A DNA stretch of 64,000 nt. Source: Circinella umbellata. Its lineage: Eukaryota; Mucoromycota; Mucoromycetes; Mucorales; Lichtheimiaceae. Below the pieces are notes generated by a model. The model ran no database searches, was not told the DNA's origin, and worked only from the letters and a program-made list of their open reading frames with translations. Shown here in pieces: positions 22,074-36,033 of the stretch (positions within the stretch are counted from its first letter, which is position 1; each line of letters starts with the position of its first letter). The stretch lies in contig JAIWNF010000008.1 of the NCBI GenBank assembly GCA_025093555.1, positions 682,001 to 746,000 of the forward strand, written 5' to 3'. A program made the translations under genes and the position numbers.

Positions 22074-22861
22074 TTATAACCATCCAGGTTTATTTGCAGG
22101 TATTCTCACTAAATCTGTATCAAATAATTCGATAAATTGTTCATTTAATAATCTAACTTTTGGTCCTGCATAACGTCGATATTCTTCAAAAATGGATGTC
22201 AAATTCCATCGTTGTAATTTTCGTAAGCATCCAACAATTGTACCTAAATTATATAATTAGAATATTAGTTTTTTTTGTGACCTTCTTGATTTATACTCTT
22301 CCATGTATTCAAATAAATTCTTACCTGTACGATGACGACCTAAATTACACATAATCATCATAGGATAATTACTTGGTTGTAAAATAAGATCTAAAGCTTC
22401 TAATACCGCTTCTTCTGTAATAGGATCCCATGCATTAACAGATGATACAACACCTAAATGATGTAATTGAATTTCTTGATCATCAATAAAGTCCAAGCTA
22501 AAAATAAAAAACACCATATGTTTTATAACTTAGAAAAACCATACAATAAATTATACATCACCACTACCACTAATGGTAAATATCGAACTTACAATCGTTG
22601 ATTAGGTTCTTCAGGTGCAAGCCATGCAATTGTTTTCAAACCAAGTTTCTCAAGAAATGGAAAATTAAGTTCATTGGGTTGACCTGATCGATAAAGATCT
22701 TCTTCAATCATTCCAAAATTCTATATTTTTTTTTTCAAAAAAAATACCTTGATTAGGTTAATGGATGGTTTTCTTTTTCTTTTTTTCTTTTCTCCATTAA
22801 GAGTATATATATATATATATAAAGTACATACGACAGGTGGTATAAAATGTTGAGAACTCAT
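22074..22861 (-). CDS. OCA1-like dual-specificity tyrosine phosphatase (166 aa, 4 exons)
   Basis: Atypical dual-specificity phosphatase of the SIW14/OCA group; yeast members act in oxidant-induced arrest and inositol-pyrophosphate metabolism. Exons: 22861..22832, 22720..22593, 22497..22325, 22243..22074 (501 nt). Motifs: [40 protein letters not shown], then the P-loop CNLGRHRTG (C-x5-R), followed by [20 protein letters not shown] and [15 protein letters not shown]. The residue before the catalytic Cys is Met instead of the His of canonical HCx5R, as I recall for OCA1-type proteins. It is divergent from CFT1, with 578 bp between starts. Confidence 0.85.
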
Positions 22862-23439
22862 TATAAAGAAGAGAGAAAAAAGGTGGAATATATATAAATT
22901 GTATAAACAGAGGTTTTATTTTTATTTTTTTATGAATACATTGAGCGAAAAAAAAAAAGAAAAAAGAGAGAGAGAGAGAAAACGCGTAAAGTAACTTAGG
23001 ACTTGAAATAGACTCTACTTTTTTTTTTTTGCCACTCTTCTAAAAATTATAAGTTATCCCCTATGCTTTTCATAATAATATAGAAACATAAACTATGTTC
23101 TTTTTTTTATATATTAATTAAACAAGTAAGCATAATAAACATAGTTCAATAACCAAAAAACACTATGCGCCAAAAAAAAAAAAATAACGTATCGGGTTTC
23201 GTGTTTTAATTTTTACGTTAGAAAAAAGAGACAACTCCTCCCTCTCCTCCTCCCTTTTTTTCTTCATTCCAAGAAAAAAAACTTTCCATGTGTGTATAAT
23301 ATATATATATATATCTATTTTTATTACAATTCAAAAAAAATTACCAAGAATATACGGAAACAAAACGCAAAAAAAAAGCTTGATCGAAATACAATTCAAT
23401 ATATATTTATTACCCAAAAAAATAAAATAAATATACATA
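22862..23439. promoter_or_regulatory. Bidirectional promoter region, OCA1-like / CFT1
   Basis: 578 bp between two divergent ATGs, rich in poly-A/poly-T and TA runs (23300-23315). The CFT1 start is preceded by an A-rich leader (AAATAAATATACATA-ATG). No defined factor sites were identified. Confidence 0.5.
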
Positions 23440-26400
23440 ATGTCAGCTTATACAATTTATAAAGAATTGTTTCCAGCACAAACAGTGGAACATGTCAAAT
23501 ATGGTCAATTTACTTCACCCGACGCGAAAAATCTCATTGTAGCTAAAGCTTCATTGTTACAAATTTATGATTTTGTTGAATATACACCTACAGACACGAC
23601 TCTTGTTGAAACACAAGATGATCAAATTGAAATGGAAGCAGACGATAATGCTCAAGATCGATTTAATGACAAAGACGAACAGGTAAAAATATATATATAT
23701 TTCATAAGGGAAAAAAACAAGTTCTCTTTTATGCGATTCAATTCATATAAAAAAAGATCTTGTTAATATTAAATAATTATTATTATATTTTTAGGCACTC
23801 GCGTTTCCTAAACTTAAACCATTAAAAGACGAATTACTTGAATCAAGTTCAGGACGACTTGAATTAGTTGCTCAATATAAATTAAATGGAAGTGTCACTT
23901 CCATGGGTATTGTAAGAACAATATCACCTCGTGGAAAACAAGGTTGTGATAGTTTATTACTTGCTTTTAATGATGCAAAGGTAAAAAAAAAAAGTCATTC
24001 TTTTGCGTCAAATTATTTTTATTTGGATCCAACCTAATTGAAATTGTAAAAAACAAAAAATTAGTTATCATTACTTGAATGGTCACCTGCAACAAATTCA
24101 ATTGTTACAGTATCTATTCATTATTACGAACGAGATGATTATAAGGTAAAAAAAAAACATAAATGATATGAAGAATGTGTATCCTTTCCTTATTGAAATA
24201 GATTTTAATCAATTTATTTATTTATTTTATATATAGAAAGAATTCTTAACGAACCCTTATCCACCTGATATTCATATTGATCCACAACAACGATGTGCTG
24301 TATTAAATTTCTATGGAGATAAATTAGCTGTATTACCATTTCGACAACCTGACAGTTTAGAAAATAATTCATCCAATGAGTAAGATTTAACAAAAATTAT
24401 TTAATGAATGTAAAAAAAAAAATTAGCTAATTATTCTCTTTGTATATAGAAAATTACCTTATTCATCTAGTTTTGTTATTCATCTCGAATCAATTGATCG
24501 ACGGATTAAGAATGTATTAGATATGACTTTTTTGGGTGATTATTATGAACCAACATTAGCCATTCTTTTTCAAACGGATCAAACATGGACAGGGTAAAGC
24601 GATATATATATGGATTTTTTTTTTAAAAAAAAGAGAGAGATGTATTTAAATTTCGCATAATAACTGATTATTATTATTATTGATTAGACGTTTAGCGAAT
24701 ACCAAAGATACAGTATCCGTTGTTGTTATTTCACTTGATTTATCCAACAAAATCTATCCCATCATTTATTCACTTGATCATTTACCTTATGATTGTCGAA
24801 GACTTGTTGCTATGCCTAAACCCGTCAATGGTTTATTAGTTATCTCGGCTAATTCGATTTTACATGTCTCTCAAGGTTCACCTGGTGTAGGTGTTGCTGT
24901 CAATGGGTATACAAAGACAGTGACTGATTTTCCTGGGATGGTTTATGACGAAGATACGATTAATTTGGAACTTTTATTGGATGGTGCCAATGCAATGCCT
25001 TTGAATCAAGGACGTTGTTTATTATTTTTACAAAATGGTGATTGGGCTTCTGTTAAAATTAAACAAGATGGTAGTAAAGTGGTAGGCATCGAAGTATCCA
25101 AAATTGCTTGGACAGATACAGATCATCAAACAATTATTTCTGGAAAAAATAAAACGCCTTTGGCAGCTGTACCTACATGTGTCACCAATGTCAAAAGTGG
25201 TGAATATTTCTTTTTGGGTACTCGTGTAGGGGATTCTCAATTGATTAAATGGAGTTATAATTCAGGTAAAATAGAATAATGAAAATGCCCCCCCCCAAAA
25301 AAAAAGTGATGAGTTGAATTCAAATAGGATTATTATTATGTTATTTTAGAAACTGAAGAATATACGTTCCGAGTCTGTGATACTTTATTGAATTCAGGTC
25401 CTATTGGAGATATGGCCATTGGTCAAGCTGATGAACCCGAGGTAATTCATTGAAAAGATGATAAATATACTGTCATTGTTAAACATACTCTATATATCTT
25501 TGTAGGAACAACAGCAAACAAATGATCCAAATTCTCTTCCAGATCTTGAACTTGTCAGTTGTTCTGGTCAAGGTAAAAATGGTGCATTATGTGTATTACA
25601 GGTAAATTCTTTTTCCCCCCTCTTTTCATCATAAAAATAGATTTTTTATATCTTTTTTTTATATATATAATTGGACAAAATAAATAAATAAAGAAAAAAA
25701 AAACTTACGATTGTGTTATATATATGTATTGTATATAAACCTATTTATTAGCGACATATTCGACCTATCACCACTTTTCAATTTAATCAAAATAATTGTG
25801 AAGCTGTATGGTCTGTAAAATGTCGAAAAGAACAATATTTTGAAGGTGTTAAAGTGGGTGGTAATTTACATCAAGAAATGAGAGGTACAACTTGGGATGC
25901 AACCATTGATTCAGGAACTGGAAATGTATGGAATACAGATGGATCATTAGGGGACATATATGATAAATTGCTTTTTATTGGAAAAAAATCGAGTACTTTG
26001 GTAAACAATTATTATTATTATTATCATTATTTAAAAAGATAATTTTTAGTGTACTGGTTTAAACTCATGCCACTCTTTTTAATATATATATATATAGGTT
26101 CTCGCTGCAGGAGAAGAGCTTCAGGAATTACAGAATACAGATTTTTATACCGCTGGACGAACCATATTTGTTGGTACATTATTTGATAATACACGAATTA
26201 TTCAAATTCATCGAACTGGTGTATTGTTATTATCACCTGGTAAATTATATATACATACATAAAGAGTAAAAAAAAGAAAATAATAATAATAATAATAATA
26301 ATTCTTACTTATATAAATAGGAGGCAAACTGATTCAAACTATCAATGTAAAAAATTCAAAAATCATCGATGCTAGTATACGAGATCCTTATATTCTTCTA

Positions 26401-29400
26401 CGAATGAGTAACAAAAGTATTATGATTCTTCGAGGGGATATGAATACAAAACAACTTTCATCTATGCAAATTCCAAGTTTTATTCATGTAAATTTATAAT
26501 AATAATCAACAGTTGGAAAATGGGGGGAGAGGAGGAGAAAGAAAACTGATATTTATGGTTTTATATATAAATATATATTTTAGGAAAAGAAAATTGCACT
26601 TGCAAGTGTATTTGCTGATACGACTGGATTATTTACTCGTATATCTGATAAACAAGCAGAAGAAATAAAATCACAACAATTACGTAAATCATCGAATGAA
26701 AGAAAACGAAAAATAGATCAAAGTGGATCACAACACAAACAACACCAACACCAATCCAGTAAAAAAAAGTATTCAGGTCCATCATCAACAACTACAATTG
26801 AAAAGACAATAACAGAGGAGCTTGAATTTGATGATATTGATCTTGATTTATATGGTGAACAAGATATAACGGATGATAAACCAAAACAACAAGAAAAAAC
26901 CAAAGAAGAGAATAAGGAATCCACTTCTCAACAAGAAAGTGATATAAAAGAGGAAGAGGAAGATGATGATGATGATGCAATGCTCTATGGTGGTCAAAAT
27001 GATAATAATACTCAAAATAATCTCGGTAATTCGACCATGATGGATGCAGCATTAGGTGATGTGGATGAAGTGAATGTTAGTGTCAAGGGTAACTTGAGTG
27101 AATTGACACCCATTACATTTTGGTGTATGATTTATGGTATGGATGGAACATTACAATTATTCAGTCTTCCAGAATTTGAAGAATGTTTTACAGCACCTTT
27201 ATTCAATATGCTCTCTTTACTGGTGACGGATCGACGCACCCATCATGAATCGAATCATCAAAATTCAACGACAACAACACATTCTACTACTGATACTACT
27301 ACTGAAACAAAATCATCTAATAGTAGACATTCAAATGAATCAAAAAGCAAATCACTACCGGGAACAACAACAGCAACACCTGGAATGATAGAAGAAGAAT
27401 TTGTTGATGCTGGATTAGTACAAGAAATATTGATGACCAATATTGGCAAAGAACGCAAGGATCCACATTTAGTGGTTCGTACACGTGCTAATAATATCAT
27501 TGTTTATAAAGCATTTTCATATATACCTATACCTGGTGTGGATAGTAATGATGTGGAAATATCAGATCGACACAGTGAAATTGTGGATGGTAAACGATTG
27601 GCTATACGATTATCTCGCGTTCATCACGAATATGTATCAAGACAAACAGAATTAGTAGATGAACAGCAGCAACAACAACAAAAACAAACGTTAGGTGTGG
27701 ATGTAGATGTGGATGATGATGTTGACGATGACGAAGGGTTGAATAAGAATAATAATAATCAACATCAACGACTTTTGATACCATTTGATGATGTGGCTGG
27801 ATATACAGGTGTATTCGTGGCTGGCTCTCAACCCATATGGCTCATGTGTTCTTGTAAAAGTTTTGTTCGCGTCCATCCAATGAGAGTACAATTTAATGAG
27901 GAAATTATTGGATTTACACAATTTCACAATGTCAATTGTCATCATGGGTTTTTAACTATTGATTCCAAGGTAATATATATATATATATATATCGCTTTCC
28001 TCTTTATCAAGTAGTATTCAAATCTTATTTTATATACATATATAGTCCAATTTACGATTATGTAATCTTCCAACCGATGGTATATCTTATGATATGGATT
28101 GGGTCATGCGAAAAGTACCTCTTGGACAAACTGTACATAAAATTGATTTTCATCCTACAATGCAAGTCTATGGCGCTTTAGTATCAGAACCCAAACAAGT
28201 AAGATTAAGTAATGAAGAAGGGACATTTATGGATGGTGAAGAAGATGAAGAACGTGAACCAGGTCAATTCCTTCCTATTGTCGATCAATATTCCTTAATT
28301 ATGATATCCCCTGTCACTTGGGAAACTGTGGATCGAGTTGATTTTCAAGAATATGAACAAGGATTATCATTACATTGTTCTGTATTGGAATCAAAACAAA
28401 CAAGTAGTGGTACAAAACATTTTATGGCTGTTGGTACAGGATATTTACGTGGTGAAGATACTGCCATGAGAGGTTCAGTAAGTGGTGTCTATTCGTTTAT
28501 TCCGAATATATGGTTTAATAAATTAGAGATAAACTAATATAATAATATTTATATATAAAATAGATTTATATATTTGATATTATTGAGGTTGTACCTGAAC
28601 CAAATAACCCACAAACGAATCATCGATATAAACATCTTCACACAGAAGATGTCAAAGGTGCCGTCACAGCCATGTGTGATGTGAGTGGTCATCTTGTTTC
28701 ATGTATTGGTTCCAAGGTCATCATTTGGAGTTTCGAAGATAATGAAAGTTTAGTAGGTGTTGCTTTTATTGATGTACAAATCTTTGTAACCACCATCAGT
28801 TCCATCAAAAACTTCATTGTATTGGGTGATGCACAAAAATCGGTTTGGTTCTTAGGGTTCCAATTGGAACCAGCCAAATTGGTCATGTTGGGAAAAGATT
28901 ATCAATCCTTTGAAGTATCTACAGCCGACTTTATTATTGATGACAAGTCCATGTATCTTTTGATTGGGGATACGGATGATAATTTGGATATTTTTCAATA
29001 TGCACCATTTAATTTGCAATCCTTTGCAGGTCAAAAATTAATGCGTCGGGGTGATTTTCATGTGGGTTCTCAAATACGATCGATGGTTCGATTACCTCAA
29101 ATTTCAAGAACAATTGATAAATATGAATATAATCGACGTCATTTTTGTTTATGTGGTAAGTAAAAAGAAAAGAGGGAGGGGTTACATTTATATTTCTAAT
29201 TCTCTAATGTTTATTTCAAATTTTTTTTTTCCAGGTACAGTGAGTGGAAGTATATCAGTTGTATCACCCATACCCGAAAAAACATTCAAACGGTTACTTA
29301 CCTTGTATGGTCAATTGGTAAATGGATTACAACATGTAGCAGGATTGAATCCACGTGCATTCCGATTGATTAAAGGACCTAAACATCGTATGTCATCCAA

Positions 29401-29554
29401 TCGTACCAAAGCTGTATTAGATGGTAATCTAATCTTTGAATTTGCTGGATTATCTGTAAACAAACAACGAGAAATGACAAAACAAATTGGTACTACCGTG
29501 GCAAGGATTATGGAAGATTTAGTAGATATTGATAGTAGTATTGATCATTTCTAA
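23440..29554 (+). CDS. CFT1: mRNA cleavage and polyadenylation factor subunit CFT1/CPSF160 (1616 aa, 15 exons)
   Basis: Large WD/beta-propeller scaffold of the cleavage and polyadenylation factor, acting in the nucleus in 3'-end formation. Exons: 23440-23682, 23795-23980, 24065-24145, 24237-24379, 24450-24593, 24688-25265, 25350-25441, 25506-25601, 25752-26000, 26098-26239, 26321-26487, 26584-27969, 28046-28477, 28564-29155, 29235-29554. They sum to 4851 nt, in frame. Landmarks: MSAYTIYKELFPAQTVEHVK, SLLEWSPATNSIVTVSIHYY, DFPGMVYDEDTINLELLLDG, LSCSGQGKNGALCVLQ-type motif (ELVSCSGQGKNGALCVLQ), RGSIYIFDIIEVVPEP, and a C-terminal CPSF_A domain ending LYGQLVNGLQHVAGLNPRAF. Fungal-specific inserts of Gln/Asp/Asn repeats lie in the 1386-nt exon (about 26700-27780), making it longer than mammalian CPSF160 (about 1440 aa). 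Confidence 0.96.
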
Positions 29555-31152
29555 ACAAATTTTATATATATATAATTATAATTATTATTATTATTATTCT
29601 CTCTCTCTTTTTTTGTTTTCATCAGTGTTTTTCAAGTTGATTGAAAACAATTTATTGAAGTAATATAGTGTGATTAGAAAATTGGGATATTATTACTTTC
29701 TATTCACACTCTTTTATATGTCTCAATTATGTAAATTGCAATAATATGTAACTGAAACATATTAGACTAGGGGCATGAGTGGGGGAGGGGAATGTGTTTA
29801 GAACATTTCTGGTGTAATACAGTTACCTGGAAGAAATCAACGTATAATATACTTTTGCTAGTCAGTGATTCGCAACATAACAACGTAGCTCCCTCCCCCC
29901 CTCCCCAATTAAACATTATAAAAGTCTCGTTGCTTTGACAACAAAGAACAACTAGGACAAAAGACTTGTCAACAAAAATGGAAACACTTTTCTTTCCGAT
30001 TGTTGTCATAGCAATCAAACATAAAAACTTAAGAAAGTCTATTTATTTACAAAGTGTGAAAAATATATAGTTATGAAATAAATCTTTTTTTCATGACAAT
30101 TTGAAACGTAACACCAAGTTTCTTTGTTTCGAATTTTAATAATCTTGTTTACTTTTTGAAAAGATTCTAGACTTGAAAGATTCTAAAATCCCCCCTCTTT
30201 TTTATTTTTTTGTCAATCCGCATTGTTGATCAGGGTCCTCATTACTTTTTATAAAAAGATTGACATATTGAACGTTTTTTTTTTCTCTCTCTCTCTCTTT
30301 TCTTTTTTTTTTTTGATACGTACTAGAACTTTTAGCATTTACAATTTTATTATAATTACTTTAACTGTTCAAACTTGTTATTAAATACTACGTATATATG
30401 AGAATTTGAAAGAGATTGTAAGGTGGAAGGGGGCAAAAAAAAAAAGTCAAAATACTTGAGCAAAATTTTATTCTAGATTCATAAAAGAATTATTTTTTTT
30501 TTTGGCGTAATTATTATGGCTTACCTTAATTCTATCAAGAAACTTCGATATATATACATATTTATACTAACTTTAGTAGATAATTAATAAAAGTACTCGG
30601 GAACTTTGATTCCAACAGACCTGAATAATTATTCACTGGGCGAGAAAGAGAGAGAAGAGGAGGAGGGGGGGCGTTTTTGTTACCTATTTAATTAGTAAAA
30701 TAAAAATAGAATTCAATGGTGACATATAATGAACCCAACTCTTTTTTCAAGTCAAAAAAAGTGCCAAGTCCAATCAATTATATAAGTTAAAAGATTTTTG
30801 ATTATAATCATCTTTTTGTACTACCTTTTTTGAAAAAGTAGTATCGGCCCAGGAAAAAAAAAACCATTAATGAATATAGGTGGTACGAAAGAATGAGGGG
30901 GGGGAGAGATAGTTTTTAACTTGTTAATAAAAACATGTGGCAGGTTTTAAAAACCGCGTTTAGGATCCAAAAGATCCATAAATAACAAAATGATTTTCTC
31001 CTCATTCGCTTATTAACCATCAGCCTCATTTCTTGTTTTTTTTGAAAAAAAAAGTGGGTATTAGTGATTTTTTAATTTGTTTTGTTATTCAGTCCATGTA
31101 GAATGATATACCATAAATAATAAAACGATATCTAATAGTCAATAGCCATATT

Positions 31153-31186
<34 letters not shown>

Positions 31187-31810
31187 TCTTTCTATCATAT
31201 ATATATATATATATATATATATACTATTCAAGCATTAACATTTATAGCATTCAAATCCTATTTACATTTAAGGTTATAAAAGGAAATTGTAGTAATTTGA
31301 GTAACACTTAACTTTGTAACCAACAAACACCTGAGTTGTTTATTATTATTATTATTTCTGAGGAATTAAGTCGTATTTCATTTACTCTCCCCCTTTTTCC
31401 TTTTCTCTCTTTTATATTTGTACAATTAGGTTGGTTGTTCTTTACACATTCTCAACCATTTGTTAAAACTTTTTACATTTGTTTCTCTCTCTTCACCCAC
31501 CCAACCCTTTCCTTTTGACCTTTGAAAAAAAAAAAAAAACTTTTTTCTTTTTTAAACGACCATTTCGAACTTTCAAAAATATACGATTTCTCAACTACAG
31601 CAATAAACAACAATAAACAACAAGAATATCGAATAATTCAAGAAACTTCTTTTTTTTTGTAGAAAAACAGAGACAGTAACAATCATAATATACATTAATA
31701 CTTGATACCCCTTCCTCCCCCTCTTTTTTTTTTTACTCCTTATTATCTATCTGTCTTTCTATCTATCTATATATATATATAAATATATATATAACGAACA
31801 ATTATAAATT
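29555..31810. other. Intergenic region with TA arrays
   Basis: 2.25 kb of AT-rich, homopolymer-rich DNA between two tandem plus-strand genes. A CFT1 3' region with TTATTA repeats lies at 29580-29600. G/C-run patches (29885-29905, 30660-30670, 30895-30905) are scattered. No gene or RNA was recognised. Confidence 0.55.
31157..31221. repeat. Pair of (TA)n microsatellites
   Basis: Two TA dinucleotide tracts of about 26 bp each, separated by about 16 bp (TGTTTCTTTCTATCAT). As self-complementary tracts they can form cruciforms. Similar but shorter TA runs recur through the window. Confidence 0.85.
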
Positions 31811-33395
31811 ATGTGGATCATATCACGAATCGTAAGGAATATACACATATGTATATACATTATAGAAATAACATCCTAATATCTTTTATATATATATATA
31901 TATATACTTATAGTTTGGTGAATCAAGATGGACACGAACCATTTTTTTAACCATTGTTATTCAAGCACTTTTAGCAACCATATTTGAAGCCATTATTTTT
32001 GCTTATCATGCTAATCAAATTAGTATTATTGATAAAGAAAGACTTGATCAAAAAGGTTTTGGTGATAATTTAGCCACTGCTTATGCAAATGCGCGTTCAT
32101 TACTTGTTTATTTCATTTTATTTATTCTTGCACAAGTATTCACATTAGCTCTTGTTATTGATGCGGTAAATATTGTCCTATACATTATTATTACTATTAT
32201 TATTGTTATTAAGAAAAAAACTAATGAGATTCCAAAAAAAAAAAAAAAAATAGATTTATCAAAAAAATACAATTCAACTTATTGCATTGATTGCATTTGA
32301 ATTAGGAATGTCAGCTTATTCAATTATTCAATACCATCAATCGTCGACATTATTTGATACTGATGATGCCAATGTACAATTAGTGGTTGCTTATCTTGGT
32401 GACGCATATCACGCTTCTCGATGGGCGGAAATTACAATGATCTGTATTATGATTGTTAGCAGTATGATTTTTTGTTTTCTTGCCTATAAATTATATCTTG
32501 AATTTGGTTGGCATATTTATAAAAAAATTGGTGCAGATTTAGCTATGAGAGGTAAGTTTCATCTTATTAGCCTATTAGTAGTAGTAGTAGGGGGAAATAT
32601 ATAATATATACTCACTTTTATTATTATTATGTAGATCGATATAAAATGTATCAAATTTTTATGATGCTTTTAAAATTAGATTTCTTTTTCTTTTTAGCAT
32701 TATCTGTTCAATATTTAGCATTGTTATGTGTTGCATGGTGGCCAGAAGCAACTACAGAAGAAGCAAAATCAATTATTATTAAAGAATTAATTGAACATGT
32801 TATATTAAGTTGTCTTGTCTCTGTTGTGATGCTTTGTTTAGCTTATTGGGGTGTAAGTATACTAATCGGAATGATAATAAAGTAATAATAATAGTTATTA
32901 ATAACAATATGTATATTTTATTATATAGTTACGAAGAGAAAAGAAACTTGTTATGTATATGTTTCATGTACTTGCAGCAACAAGTCAAGGTTATTTTATT
33001 TATTTATTAGTACAAATATTTTCAAATCCTGATCGATTTGTTGGGTCGAAAGTTTTTCTTACTTTTTTTTGTAAGTTATTTTTAATTGAGTGATCATTTT
33101 TATATTTTAAGAAACTAAATTCCCTCTTCTCTCAATTATAATAGTAATTGTTGATATCATTTTAATTGTGGTTTCTGTACCTGTTTCATTTATATGTGTA
33201 CGCAACTTTAATCATGGATTAATTAATCATAGTAAGTAATCTATCTATTCTGCATTGAAAATATGTATATATCTATATATTAATTCATTGACAACAATAG
33301 TATCACATGCAACAGCATCAGCCAATGCCACAAGTCATTCAATGGCAGTTATTGGACAAGAAAAAACAGGTAGTCGAAGATGGTCTATTGAATAA
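31811..33395 (+). CDS. UPF0658-type Golgi/endomembrane multi-spanning protein (370 aa, 7 exons)
   Basis: Exons: 31811-31831, 31914-32165, 32254-32551, 32635-32852, 32929-33070, 33145-33231, 33301-33395 (1113 nt, in frame). The predicted protein has about seven hydrophobic helices: [100 protein letters not shown] and the last two in exons 5-6. A short hydrophilic tail follows (SRRWSIE). Pattern and topology resemble the fungal UPF0658 Golgi membrane protein family of unknown function. The first exon encodes only seven residues (MWIISRI) before a GTAAGG donor. Confidence 0.65.
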
Positions 33396-33972
33396 TCCTT
33401 CTTCTTCTTCTTTGATTCACTATATAACCCTCTCCATCTTTACTTTATTCAATATCATTTCTTTTATTCATCATTTAATTCATCCATCATCATAAACTCA
33501 AAAACAATAACTATATAATTATATATATTGTTGATTCCTTCTCCTCCATTATCTTCTTTTTTTTTATACCATTATCTTTTATTATTATTTTTATTATTTG
33601 TAAGTTTAACCAAATCATCCATCCACCCTTTTTCTCCTCTGAAACCCCCCCCCATTATAGCATTCTATTACAACAAATAAACAAAGACATTTATATTACT
33701 TTTTTGGCATTTACCGAGTCGTATGATCAATACTGAAATACTTTTCCCTATCGTGGGAAAATAACCTCCGCCTTTCTCTCTCCCCCCCCTCCCTCTCCCC
33801 TTAAAGTGATATTCTTTGCATTATTTTTTCCACACTTTAAAAAGGGCGTTTTTTTTTTTTGGCTTTTTTTTTTGGGCTTTTTTTTTCTTTCTTTCTTTCG
33901 TATCTCTCTTCTCTCCCCCTCTCTCTCATTCTTAGAATCTTTCTTTTTTTTTTACTGATAAATAAATAAATA
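33396..33972. other. Intergenic region, pyrimidine-rich
   Basis: 577 bp dominated by C/T runs (33540-33960), typical of a strong fungal pyrimidine-rich promoter upstream of the sulfite oxidase gene. Nothing else was seen. Confidence 0.5.
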
Positions 33973-35743
33973 ATGTCATCATCCACACTGGATTATAGTC
34001 AAGATCCAAAAAGACCCCAATATGATCTCATTATACGAAAAGATCAACCGTTTAATGCTGAACCACAAATACAAGATTTAGTTAAACATTATATTACACC
34101 TGAAAAATATATGTTTGTTCGTTCCCATGGTCCTGTGCCTATGCATTTAGATGATTCGCATATCATTACGATTCAAGGTGGAATAAATACAAAACAATTT
34201 ACTGTTCAACAATTAAAAACACAATTTGAAAAAGCACATGTTATGATGGCAATGCAGGTAAAGGATATATTTCATTTATTTGTTTGTTTATTTATATATA
34301 TATATATATAATAGTAATAATAATTCATATTATTGTCATTCCTAGTGTGCTGGTAATCGTCGTGATGGATTACATCGAGTTAAACATACCAAAGGGGTAA
34401 ATATGCTATAATAAGAAGAAAACCCCCCCTTGGGGTTATCTTTAGTTACTTAGTGGAGAAAAGAGAGAGAGGTTACACAAGATTATGGAATATTACGTAG
34501 TAACGCGCAATCAATGATCATACACACACACATAAACTAAAAAAAAAATTAAAAAAAAATATGACAAAGGTCATTTGGGGAGCTGCTGCTGTAGGAAATA
34601 GTACTTTTGCAGGTTGTCGTCTCAGGGATGTACTTCATGCAGTGGGTGTTGTCTCTTTTAAAAATGATCTACATGTTGCTTTTGAATCGGTTGAACAGGT
34701 AAAAAATAAAAAAAATAGTGTTATCAAATAAGTATAATAAACAGTTTTATATATATTTATACTTATTTATAGTGTGAAGAAACCAATTGTTATGGATCTT
34801 CTATCCCACTTTGTAAAGCATTGTAAGGAATGATTCTTTTTTTTTTTGTCGTCAATAACCCAAAAATATATATATATATTGATTATTATTATTATTATTA
34901 CATAGAGACGAATTTGGTGATGTATTATTGGCTTATGAGGTATAGTTTCTCACCCTACTTGATAATAATAATAATTGTTTCTAATAAATTGAATACGTAC
35001 TTAGATGAATGGAAAACCACTTACACGTGATCATGGATATCCACTACGTGTTGTTGTTCCTGGATATATCGGTAAACTGACTTTCTCTTCATCCATTATT
35101 TACACTAAAAAGAAAACTAAATCATCTCCTACTTCAAAAAAAAAGGTGCTAGATCAGTTAAATATTTAAAATCGATTATTGTTCAAGATCATGAATCAAC
35201 ATCTTATTTTCAACAACGGGATTATAAATTATTACCTGGCAATGTAGATTGTGAAAAAGAAGCAGAAGAATATTGGTGTAAAGTACCTTCGATTGGAGAA
35301 TTCAATGTTCAATCTTTTGTATGTTATCCTCCTCCTACTCATGATAATGAAATGAATAAATTAATCATGGCACAAGGTTATGCATTATCAGGAGGGGGTA
35401 GAGGTATTCAACGTGTGGATGTTTCAAATGACAATGGTGAAACGTGGCAAGTAGCTAAATTATATCAACCTAGTTTAACGACATCAGCTCATATTTGGGG
35501 TTGGTGTCTTTGGACAATTCCATTAGACTATAAAGGATATCCTATTGTTTGTAGAGCAGGTAAAAAAAAAAAAATTAAAGTTATATTTGCGGTGTTTTTT
35601 TTTTTTTTTTGCATGATATAAAAATAATTGACATCTTTATATGTTTTTTTTTAGTGGATTCTGCTGGTAATGTTCAACAAGAATATCCTGTATGGAATTA
35701 TCGTGGTGTATTAAATAATTCATGGAGAACTGTTAATTTGTAA
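33973..35743 (+). CDS. Sulfite oxidase, molybdenum-cofactor type without cytochrome b5 domain (372 aa, 8 exons)
   Basis: Oxidises sulfite to sulfate using a molybdopterin cofactor. Exons: 33973-34257, 34346-34396, 34570-34698, 34773-34822, 34906-34939, 35005-35071, 35146-35559, 35655-35743 (1119 nt, in frame). Motifs: LIIRKDQPFNAEP at the start of the Mo domain; AMQCAGNRRDGL with the cysteine that ligates Mo; AFESVEQCEETNCYGSSIP; RDHGYPLRVVVPGYIGARSV; then the dimerisation domain with VDVSNDNGETWQVAKL and WGWCLWTIPL. There is no N-terminal cytochrome b5 haem domain or mitochondrial presequence, so the architecture is like plant sulfite oxidase (which uses O2). The C-terminus is RTVNL, only loosely like a peroxisomal PTS1. 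The next gene is convergent. Confidence 0.93.
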
Positions 35744-36033
35744 TAATGAATATAATTTTTTATTTTTTTAATTTTTTTTCCAAATGATTTGAGAGTGTGG
35801 AAGAAGGGCGATTTCTGTACAAATTAAAAAAAGAAAAGGGACGGAGGGAAAATATTTACAATGAGTTTTACTTTAACACAAGATCATTTGTGTATAGGGA
35901 AAGAAAGAGAGGGGGGTGGGTGGAAAGTACTATATATTTTTTGTTAGTCAAATAAAGAAGAAGAAAAACAACAACAACAATAACATTAACAATAACAATA
36001 ACAATAAAACAAAAAAAAAACGAAAACAATTAT

